Shown here piece by piece: positions 24,554-32,155 of a stretch of 47,994 nt of DNA. The stretch covers positions 1 to 47,994 of the forward strand of contig JADFGT010000009.1 of assembly GCA_022567555.1 (NCBI GenBank). Direction: 5' to 3'. The stretch is from Armatimonadota bacterium (GTDB lineage: Bacteria > Armatimonadota > Fimbriimonadia > Fimbriimonadales > ATM1). The notes under the pieces were generated by a model. It was not told the origin of the DNA, did not search any database, and was given only the letters and a program-made list of their open reading frames with translations. Both the position numbers and the translations under genes were made by a program. Position 1 is the stretch's first letter. Each line of letters begins with the position of its first letter.

Positions 24554-25228
24554 ATGATTCCGATCCGAGACCGATCCCGCCGGAACGGGTTCCCCTGGGT
24601 CACATTTACCATTGTGGTCCTGTTGGGAATCGTTTACGTGTGGGACCGCCAATGGAGTTTGATCGGTCCGAGGATCGTTTTCGCCGACCTCGCAGCCAGG
24701 CCGGTTGACGTGATGGCCGCGATACGAGGAGGTGAGAAAGAGCCGCTCGTGACCCTGTTCACCAGCATTTTCCTCCACGCGAACACCGCCCACGTATTGG
24801 GCAACGTTCTGTTCCTTTGGGTCTTTGGTCCGCGCGTGGAAGGCCGGTTCGGGCCGGTTCTCTTCATGCTCTACTATCTGTTTTGGGGCGTTTTCGCGTC
24901 ATTCACCCAGATTTTCGTGACGCCGCAGAGCGGCGTGCCGATGGTGGGGGCATCAGGAGCGATTGCGGGTGTCATGGGCAGTTACTTCCTGCTCTTTCCG
25001 GCTGCGAGGATCGAAGCCGTGATACTCCCCTTCTGGTTTTGGCCGATAACGGTTCCCGCCTGGCTATTGCTCGGTCTCTGGTTTCTGCTTCAAGTGTTCA
25101 TCGTCCAGCCGGGAGTCGCTAACTGGGCGCAAGCCGGCGGATTCTTGGCCGGAATGCTGTTTGTGATTCTTGTCGGCGACCGTAGGGCGCGAGAGAGGAC
25201 GCGCACAGCGGATACGGGTTTGAGATGA
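24554..25228 (+). CDS. Rhomboid-family membrane protein lacking the catalytic His
   Basis: The 224-residue protein has about six membrane segments and clear rhomboid motifs: HANTAHVLGNVLFLWVFG (H75, H80, N84) and GASGAIAG with the nucleophile Ser134. The partner motif, normally H-x-GG in the last helix, reads WAQAGGFLAG: Q193, codon CAA at 25130-25132, replaces His. Without the Ser-His dyad it is probably not a protease, or it works differently, and may act as a membrane chaperone like eukaryotic iRhoms. Its last bases overlap the DUF5693 gene start (ATGA). Confidence 0.85.
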   Translation: MIPIRDRSRRNGFPWVTFTIVVLLGIVYVWDRQWSLIGPRIVFADLAARPVDVMAAIRGGEKEPLVTLFTSIFLHANTAHVLGNVLFLWVFGPRVEGRFGPVLFMLYYLFWGVFASFTQIFVTPQSGVPMVGASGAIAGVMGSYFLLFPAARIEAVILPFWFWPITVPAWLLLGLWFLLQVFIVQPGVANWAQAGGFLAGMLFVILVGDRRARERTRTADTGLR

Positions 25229-27078
25229 CTTCCGCCTTTCGGCCGCCGCTCTGGCTCTGGGCCGTCCTCGCACTTTCGACCGCCGTCTGCGTCTGGATAG
25301 CCGCTGAGCGGCATCGTTCAGAAGCGTCTGCGAAGGCCGTTCACCTGACGGCCGACCTGAACGACATCTCGCTCGTAGCCGCTGCCTCCGGAGTGACATT
25401 GGAAGCGGCTCTTCTCCGCCTCCGCGAGGCCGGGCTCACGGCCGTGGCCGTAACCGAAGAGACGTTCGAAGACCTGCTTGAATCGGGCCGGCTCGCGGCC
25501 GTCCCAGGCGACGCCGGTCGGTTCGTTTGCTCGGACGCCGCCCTCGCGGATCGAATCGAGGAGACCGTGCGTTCTCGCTTCCCGAAGTCGCCCGGCGCCC
25601 CGGCTGCGTCCGTGTCGCGCGCGGACGCCGAACCGATACCCTTGCCGCTGACCGCCCAGGCGATGCTCCCATATGGCGTCGGGTTCGACCGGACGGCGTG
25701 CGACCTGGTTCGAGTTTCGGGCCTCGCTCTTATCGCGCGCGCCGCCAACCCGCCGAGCGCGGACCTTGACGGTGTTCGCGCCGTGATTGCAGAGATGGCC
25801 GCCGCCGGCGCCGAGGGGGCGATCTTCAGCGGCGACCAGGTCTTGGGATGGCCGGGGCATTTGGAGCAGGTTGCCGACGCGATGCGCGACGCCGGCCTCT
25901 GGTACGGCTCGATCGAGTTCGCCCGTCAGGTGGGCAACAGCCGCATGACCGCCGAGATGCTTGACCGTACACTTCGTGTCCACAGCATGTCGGCTGTAGA
26001 GATGATTCGTACTCCTCTGGATGACGTGGTGGACCGCTACGTTCGCGCCGCCACCGAGCGGAACATCCGCGTCTGCTACTTGCGGCCGCACGGCCAAGCC
26101 GTCGCCGATCCGCTGGATGACTTCGCCCAATTCATCCGGGGTGTCGAGGCCGGCCTCATAAGCGAAGGCTCAGCCGCGCGGACACCCAGCCCGGTGAAGG
26201 CGCCCGAAGTGCCGCCGTGGGCGCAGGCCGTCGTGGCAGTGTCCGCGCTGGCGCTAACGGTCTGGCTGAGCGGGGCGCTGGGGGCTGCGCTGTGGCTTCG
26301 CGTCTCGGCCGGGGTGCTCGTGTCCCTCCTGCTCGTTGCCGGGTTCATGACCGAAGACATGCGGTATCCGGCCCTCGTGGCGGCGATCGCGTTCCCGATT
26401 TGGGCGCTGCTCGGCGCTTTCGGCGATGAGCCGGCCAGGGGTCGAGGCGCGGCGTGGGCGGTTGCCGCGTTCTTCTGGATAACCGCGATAAGCGTGGCCG
26501 GGGGATTACACGTGGCGGCGCTCCTGACGGATACGGCCTATATGATCGCGCTGAAGCAGTTCATGGGCGTGAAGGTTGCGCACTTCCTGCCGCCTGTTGC
26601 GGTGGGCGCATACCTGGTTCTGCGGCGCACGCCCTGGAGGGACCTGCTGGAGTGCCGTCTGCGCTGGCTGGACGTACTGCTTTTGGCGGCGGTATCGTTC
26701 GCTCTCGCCCTGCTGATCATCCGCACGGGAAGCGACACCCCGGCGGCCGTCAGCGGCCTGGAACTCCAGGTCCGCGACCTGATGGACCATTGGCTGCCGG
26801 AAAGGCCGCGAACAAAGGAGGTCTTCATCGGCTATCCGGCGCTGGTTCTTGCGCTGGGTTTCGCGGCGGCGAACCGGCGACGGTTCCTGCCTCTGCTGGT
26901 GCTGTTGGCGGCGGTGGGCCAGGCCAGCGTCATCAACACGCTTTCGCACCTGCATACTCCGATCGCCGTGTCGGGCGTGCGCCTGCTGGTGGGGCTGCTG
27001 GCCGGAGGTATTCTCGGCGGAGTTCTCTGGCTGGTCATTCGTCAGTTCATAAGGGGGCAAGGGCCATCAAGTCGGTAA
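25225..27078 (+). CDS. DUF5693 multi-pass membrane protein
   Basis: The 617-residue protein has one N-terminal membrane helix (about 8-27) and a roughly 300-residue extracytoplasmic domain with repeated VTEETFEDLLESG and AAAGAEGAIFSGDQ type segments. It ends in a block of about eight to ten hydrophobic helices (about 330-612). This layout and its place directly before csaB fit DUF5693 proteins. Their role is unproven, but gene order suggests export or assembly of the pyruvylated cell-wall polymer. The start overlaps the rhomboid stop by four bases and the end overlaps csaB by 13. Confidence 0.8.
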   Translation: MTSAFRPPLWLWAVLALSTAVCVWIAAERHRSEASAKAVHLTADLNDISLVAAASGVTLEAALLRLREAGLTAVAVTEETFEDLLESGRLAAVPGDAGRFVCSDAALADRIEETVRSRFPKSPGAPAASVSRADAEPIPLPLTAQAMLPYGVGFDRTACDLVRVSGLALIARAANPPSADLDGVRAVIAEMAAAGAEGAIFSGDQVLGWPGHLEQVADAMRDAGLWYGSIEFARQVGNSRMTAEMLDRTLRVHSMSAVEMIRTPLDDVVDRYVRAATERNIRVCYLRPHGQAVADPLDDFAQFIRGVEAGLISEGSAARTPSPVKAPEVPPWAQAVVAVSALALTVWLSGALGAALWLRVSAGVLVSLLLVAGFMTEDMRYPALVAAIAFPIWALLGAFGDEPARGRGAAWAVAAFFWITAISVAGGLHVAALLTDTAYMIALKQFMGVKVAHFLPPVAVGAYLVLRRTPWRDLLECRLRWLDVLLLAAVSFALALLIIRTGSDTPAAVSGLELQVRDLMDHWLPERPRTKEVFIGYPALVLALGFAAANRRRFLPLLVLLAAVGQASVINTLSHLHTPIAVSGVRLLVGLLAGGILGGVLWLVIRQFIRGQGPSSR

Positions 27079-28151
27079 AGATTGTCATCGGGGGCTATTA
27101 CGGATGCGGGAACATCGGCGACGATGCGCTCCTGGTGGGCCTATTGAGCGGCCTCGGCGACACTCCGGTCGTTCCCGTCGTACTGTCCGGGGACCCCCAA
27201 GAGACCCAGACGAACTTCGGCATCCCGACCATTCAACGCCGCGACTGGAACGCCATCAAGAAGGAGTTGGACACCGCCGACGCGCTCGTCTTGGGGGGTG
27301 GCGGGCTGCTGCAAGACGTCACGAGCCTGTTCTCGGTCCAGTACTATTCCAAACTGATCCATACGGCACGGCGGATGGGCAAGCGGGTGATCCTGCTGGG
27401 GCAGGGCATCGGGCCCTTGTCCAGCTTTATGGGACGCCGCGCCGCCGCCTCGGCCCTGAAGGCGGCGCACGTCGTCGCAGTCCGCGATCCTCAGAGCGTG
27501 CGGACAATCCGTTCGCTGGGCGTCAAGCGGCCGGTTGAGGTGACGGCCGACCTCGCCTGGCTCGTGGAGCCCGACCGGACCGCACAAGGCGGCTTCGGAA
27601 TCGGCGGCATGAAGTCGGTGGGCATCGCGGCCCGCCCGTTGCGGAGGAACAAGGACCTGCCGAAACTGTTCGGCGGGTTCGTTCAGCTACTTTTCCAAAA
27701 CCAGTACATGCCGGTACTCGTCGAAATGGATAGGAAGGTGGATACAGCCCTGCTCGACGCCGTAGCCAAGATGCACGGCGGGCGCTGCCCGGACCTGCGC
27801 AACGTCGGCACGCCTGCCCAGATGGTGGGCCGAATCGCGCGGATGCACGCGGTGGTGGCGATGCGCCTGCATGGCGGCCTCTTTGCTGCCCTGTCGGGCA
27901 CAGCGCCGATGATGCTTGCGTACGACCCGAAAATCAGCGCGTTCGCGAGCCAGATGGAATTGCCGGCGCCGCTGAAGCTGGAGGGGCTCACCCCGCAACG
28001 TCTGTGGGACGCCTTCAAGAGGTTCGAGATGGAAAGGAAGCGGCTGGACGCCCTCGTGGCGTTGAGGCGGGACCAGCAGGTCAAGGCCGCCCAACGCAAC
28101 ATTGATATAATGAAAGAGAGCATTCCCGCGCTCGCGGAGACCCTGACTTAG
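27066..28151 (+). CDS. csaB: Polysaccharide pyruvyl transferase CsaB, apparent AUC start
   Basis: The 361-residue product matches CsaB: KSVKIVIGGYYGCGNIGDDALL at the N-terminus, LGGGGLLQD, VILLGQGIGP, VRDPQSV and a C-terminal VAMRLHGGLFAALSG. It adds pyruvate ketals to cell-wall polysaccharide, the ligand of SLH-domain surface proteins. No ATG, GTG or TTG exists in frame near the conserved start. An AUC at 27066 with AGGGGG (27052-27057) 8 bases upstream is the best candidate, rare but known in the manner of infC; AUU at 27081 is second. Weak initiation with coupling to the upstream gene would limit expression. No SLH-domain protein is visible in the window. Confidence 0.9.
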   Translation: MKSVKIVIGGYYGCGNIGDDALLVGLLSGLGDTPVVPVVLSGDPQETQTNFGIPTIQRRDWNAIKKELDTADALVLGGGGLLQDVTSLFSVQYYSKLIHTARRMGKRVILLGQGIGPLSSFMGRRAAASALKAAHVVAVRDPQSVRTIRSLGVKRPVEVTADLAWLVEPDRTAQGGFGIGGMKSVGIAARPLRRNKDLPKLFGGFVQLLFQNQYMPVLVEMDRKVDTALLDAVAKMHGGRCPDLRNVGTPAQMVGRIARMHAVVAMRLHGGLFAALSGTAPMMLAYDPKISAFASQMELPAPLKLEGLTPQRLWDAFKRFEMERKRLDALVALRRDQQVKAAQRNIDIMKESIPALAETLT

Positions 28152-28162
28152 AGAGACTGGTT

Positions 28163-30715
28163 GTGAAAGTAGGACGAGCCCTGCCCGTCGGCATCTGCCT
28201 CGCGGTGGGCGCAGCGGCGCCCGCCGTGGATATGCTCGACTGGCTGAACCAGTATCTCATCCAGCGCATCACCGTTTCAGGACGCCAGGTCTATGGGCTG
28301 CACGTCCACCGTGTCAATGGCGACGAGCAGACTTTCCGGGACCAATATTATTACCGGGCCAGGGGCGGTGTCTTCACAGATGAACGGGATGTGTTGATAA
28401 TCGGACGGAAGGTGCTCGGGTACCTCGACTTCGAGTTTCGTTTGGACAACAATCCGTTTCGCCGCCCGAGGGACAGCAGGGTTAAGCTCACATTTGACCG
28501 GGGTCCCGTGAAGGCGGACGCAGGAGACATCACCGTCTCGCTGGGGAATCGGAACGAGCTCATCAGCATAACGCGCACGGCGCAAGGAGGGCAGGTGCAA
28601 CTCGATTTCGGCCGGGCAACCGCGAAACTTATCTATACCGAGTCGCGGACCGCCGTGCGCACAATTTCGATCACGGGCAACAACAGCGCCGGACCCTACT
28701 CGCTGCAAGCCGGATTCCTCATAGACGGCTCCGTGCGGGTGCGCGTGGACGGCGTGGAGCAAAGACTCGGTGTGGACTTTGTGATGAACATAGACCACGG
28801 GACCATCACATTTCTGAACCGCGTGATTCCACCCACGAGCACCATCGTAGTCACATATGAAACATACGGTCTCAACCAGAGCCGAGGAGGCGTCGCAGGC
28901 GTTTCGGTGTCATATGAACTCCTGCCGGCCGTCCGCTTCGGCTACACCATGGTCGAGCAGAGCCCGCGCGGCGGCGGTGGTCTCAGGCAGACCACCGAGG
29001 AGTTTGAGGGCTTCGGCCCGCCCAGCACGCCGTACCCGCTTCTGCACCCGCCATTGCGGAAGCGTCCAATCATCATCACGGTTGACGGCGTATTGCAGGT
29101 CGAGGGGATTGACTACTTCTTCGATGAGGTCAATCCGCAGTGGTTCTTCTTCACTCGGTTCATGCCGCCGTCGGTCATCATCCGGGTCACATACACGCCG
29201 ATGCCGGACCCCGGCACATTCGGAAACGCTCGGAGGCGGGTTCAGGGCGTGGACATGTCTTGGAATATCGGTGGCTCCGGAGTCTTGGCGCTCAGCGCCG
29301 CCCAGAGCCGTCTATTCACGCCGACCGGTGTGGAATCCGGCTCCGCAACCGCCGCCCGGCTGAGTTACGATTGGGGGAAGCTGGGCGTGCAGGCTCGGTG
29401 GCGAAACATTCCGAGCACTTACGTCAGCGTTGAATCTCGGGGCTTCAATCGCAATGAGGCCGGAACCGACGTCAAACTTGATTACGAAGCCGGGAAAGGG
29501 CTTCGGTTCAATCTTTCCGCATCTCAACTCAGCATCGCGACGCCCACGTTTGAGGGCGGAGGCATCGGAAGCGTCAAAGGGAGCAGCCGCGACCTGCGGT
29601 TTGGAGCGGTGTACCAGCCGAGGGAGAACCGCAACCTGTTCTTCAACGCCTCGACCTTCAGCGGCGATTTCGCCGGGCGGCGCAATACTGCGCAGAACGT
29701 CACAACGGGCTACAAGGAGTCCTGGAACCGGTGGTCCGCCGAAGTGAGCCTCACCAGCCAGCGAGTGACCTCTCCCGTGGTCGAGAAGGGTGGAGAACTG
29801 CGCATGATCGACACCAGCCTGGTCGGAGGCCGGGTCGCGGGTTCCTACGAATTCAGTGACCGGCTGACGGTCTCGACCCGGGTCGGCCTGAACTCAATAG
29901 AAAGCGACGGCGAGAAGAGTGTCGGCCGCGACCTTTCCTTCCATGCGGAATACCGGCCGAGCGACCAGTTGGAAGTGGACCTGACCTGGGCGGACACGTT
30001 CAGCGGCAATATCACGAACATTGGTGGCTTCAGCGGAGGCAGCGGATACGGTTACAACGGAAACGGCTTCAGCGGTGGCGCATTTCCGTTTGGCTTGAAC
30101 ACCGGCGCCACCCGAATTGAGGTGACCCAACTTCGTACGCGCTGGACGCCGCGCACGAACCTATCCCTCGATGCGACCTTCCTGAAGTCGCAGGCGAAGG
30201 GCGATAACGTGGCAAACAGCGGCCTTGAGAGCGTCGGGCTGCGGGCTGACTGGAGCCCGAACTCGTCGACCTCCATTTTCACGGACATCTCGCGCCAGAA
30301 GGTCCGGCTGTTCGGGAACCCCGGGTCGAGCACAACCACGCTGCTCAACGTGGGCTTGCAGCAGAAGTTCGGCGGCCGCTGGAGCCTGAATGCGTACTAC
30401 ACTTCCAGCGTGTTCGGCGGGAGCGGCATCAGCGGGTTCGGCCAAAACGTGACGTCATACAGAGCGCGGCTGGGCTATCGAATCGCTCCCAAGCAGAGCG
30501 CGTTCGCAGAATACAGCGCCGGAAACGTTCTTGGGTACCTGGCGGATCGCCAGACGGCGTATGCGTTCGGGTATTCGTACGAGGTGTTCACCGGAGTCGG
30601 ACTGGTGGCGGTTTATCGCGCCCGCGAACGTGTGAACCTAAGCCCGCTCAACGCCGCCAACAGTTTCAGCAGTTCCGGATTCGACATCGAACTCCGGCTC
30701 GAATTCAATCGTTAG
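28163..30715 (+). CDS. Large outer-membrane-type beta-barrel protein
   Basis: The 850-residue protein has a signal-like N-terminus (VKVGRALPVGICLAVGAAAPAV). Two surface-type domains follow in its first 350 residues. From about 360 to the end it shows many alternating-residue strands rich in aromatic and small residues, as in an outer-membrane barrel (SARYDWGKLG-like strands, then a final FDIELRLEFNR). The last residue is Arg and not the usual Phe. It starts at GTG 28163, 11 bases after csaB, with no good SD, so it is likely co-transcribed with csaB. Its role could be transport or surface display; no plug or TonB box was recognised. Confidence 0.7.
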   Translation: MKVGRALPVGICLAVGAAAPAVDMLDWLNQYLIQRITVSGRQVYGLHVHRVNGDEQTFRDQYYYRARGGVFTDERDVLIIGRKVLGYLDFEFRLDNNPFRRPRDSRVKLTFDRGPVKADAGDITVSLGNRNELISITRTAQGGQVQLDFGRATAKLIYTESRTAVRTISITGNNSAGPYSLQAGFLIDGSVRVRVDGVEQRLGVDFVMNIDHGTITFLNRVIPPTSTIVVTYETYGLNQSRGGVAGVSVSYELLPAVRFGYTMVEQSPRGGGGLRQTTEEFEGFGPPSTPYPLLHPPLRKRPIIITVDGVLQVEGIDYFFDEVNPQWFFFTRFMPPSVIIRVTYTPMPDPGTFGNARRRVQGVDMSWNIGGSGVLALSAAQSRLFTPTGVESGSATAARLSYDWGKLGVQARWRNIPSTYVSVESRGFNRNEAGTDVKLDYEAGKGLRFNLSASQLSIATPTFEGGGIGSVKGSSRDLRFGAVYQPRENRNLFFNASTFSGDFAGRRNTAQNVTTGYKESWNRWSAEVSLTSQRVTSPVVEKGGELRMIDTSLVGGRVAGSYEFSDRLTVSTRVGLNSIESDGEKSVGRDLSFHAEYRPSDQLEVDLTWADTFSGNITNIGGFSGGSGYGYNGNGFSGGAFPFGLNTGATRIEVTQLRTRWTPRTNLSLDATFLKSQAKGDNVANSGLESVGLRADWSPNSSTSIFTDISRQKVRLFGNPGSSTTTLLNVGLQQKFGGRWSLNAYYTSSVFGGSGISGFGQNVTSYRARLGYRIAPKQSAFAEYSAGNVLGYLADRQTAYAFGYSYEVFTGVGLVAVYRARERVNLSPLNAANSFSSSGFDIELRLEFNR
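28745..29202 (+). repeat. Two copies of a VDGV-Q-G-D...PPS-VTY domain inside the barrel protein
   Basis: Residues about 195-235 and 307-346 share the order VDGVxQ, then GxD(F/Y), an aromatic strand, PP(T/S), and IxVTY. The spacing is nearly identical, so these look like duplicated immunoglobulin-like surface modules preceding the barrel. Confidence 0.65.
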
Positions 30716-30810
30716 CGTAAAGGTTTGGCGGCGTATTCGTCAAAGTATGTGAGGTTCGGCGTCTTGCGTTCGTCGTGCTGGGCCTCGAATTGGAACAGGG
30801 AGTCAAACAG

Positions 30811-32094
30811 ATGAGAACTACGATAGGTTTCCTCGGGCTCACGCTCTTGCTGGGCGGCTGCTTTTCAGCGATCCCCCCCGGCGAGATTTCCGGGACGGTC
30901 ACCGACATCACCGGCGATCCGGTGCGGGGCGCAGACATCTATCTGGATGGCGTACTCGTTACGCAGAGTTCGCCTGTGGGCACCTTTACGATTCGGAAGG
31001 CCCGCCCGGGACTGCGCGAAGTAAAAGCGGTGCTCGAAATCGAAGGCGCGTTCTTTCGAGGGCGCAATCGCGCGATAGTTTACGAGTTCGAGCGCACCAC
31101 CAGCATCAGCATCGTAGTGGCGCGACTCGACCAACTTGGGCACGTCCGTGGGTGGGTCGAGGATGAGTTCGGCAGGCGCCTTGTGGGGGTGCGCGTGTTC
31201 GCCGGCGGGCCGCTCAACTCCTGGATGGACATCACGGATTCCGACGGCGAATATGACCTCAAGGACCTAGTCTCCGGATACACCTACACGATGACCGCTT
31301 CGGGCCGGGGGTATGAGAACGACTCCACGGCGTTCGACGCAGTCGCGGGCAAGACCGGTGTCGTCAACTTCCGTCTTCGCGCGTCAACAAACCAGCCGCA
31401 GGGACCGCCTGGTAACCTAACGGCCATCGCTTGGACATCGCCGGTCGAGCCGAACCGCAGCCGCGAGCAAGCAATGGCCTATGAGCGCATCAAGCGGATT
31501 TTTGACGAGAACCGCGCACGGCGGCCGGCTTCATCCCGAGGCGGGCCGGGTCTCGTGCACTTGGAGATAGACCTGGAGTGGGACTTCGTCTTCTATGAAG
31601 AACTGCTCGGCTACGGCATCTATCGCGGAACAAGTCCGGCTAACTTGCAGCCGCTCGATGTGCTGCGCGATCCGCTCGCCAGTTTCTATTCCGACATAAG
31701 CGACGAGTTGCTGCCGAACGTACGCTACTACTATGAGGTCACGCTGCTGAACACCAGCTTCCCGGAGGTCGGCGGGTCGGAAAGCCTGCCCAGCCTCATA
31801 GCCTCCGCCGTCCCGCTGGATGACCTCACTTTGTTCGATCCATCGCTGTTCCCGCTCACCTTTTTCTGGATGCCGGTGCTGAACACGGACGAGTATCTGG
31901 TCTTTCTGTTCAGTTACTATCCGGACTTCCAGGCGGTGCCGATTTGGACAAGTCCCACGACGCCCGGGACGAGCATTCCATACACGGGTCCATCCCTGGT
32001 CCCCGGTGAGCGGTACTATTACGTCGTCCTTGGGCTCGGCTTCGGCGGCGATAGCCGAACGATCAGCAAGATTGATAATTTCATCGCGCCCTAA
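30811..32094 (+). CDS. Lipoprotein with carboxypeptidase-regulatory-like domains
   Basis: The 427-residue product starts with a lipoprotein signal (MRTTIGFLGLTLLLGGC). It carries two transthyretin-like CarboxypepD_reg units in sequence: GEISGTVTDITGDPVRGADIYLDG, and about 75 residues later VRGWVEDEFGRRLVGVRVFAGG. A fibronectin-like C-terminal region (YYEVTLLNTSFPE) follows. Such domains mediate surface assembly or protein-protein contacts. GGGAG lies 9 bases before ATG 30811. It sits between the barrel gene and the 954-residue secreted protein. Confidence 0.78.
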   Translation: MRTTIGFLGLTLLLGGCFSAIPPGEISGTVTDITGDPVRGADIYLDGVLVTQSSPVGTFTIRKARPGLREVKAVLEIEGAFFRGRNRAIVYEFERTTSISIVVARLDQLGHVRGWVEDEFGRRLVGVRVFAGGPLNSWMDITDSDGEYDLKDLVSGYTYTMTASGRGYENDSTAFDAVAGKTGVVNFRLRASTNQPQGPPGNLTAIAWTSPVEPNRSREQAMAYERIKRIFDENRARRPASSRGGPGLVHLEIDLEWDFVFYEELLGYGIYRGTSPANLQPLDVLRDPLASFYSDISDELLPNVRYYYEVTLLNTSFPEVGGSESLPSLIASAVPLDDLTLFDPSLFPLTFFWMPVLNTDEYLVFLFSYYPDFQAVPIWTSPTTPGTSIPYTGPSLVPGERYYYVVLGLGFGGDSRTISKIDNFIAP

Positions 32095-32155
32095 GCAAAA
32101 CGCCGGGCCGGGGGCGCTCGTCATACCTTGTGACCGAGAAGGAGTTCGACGACTG

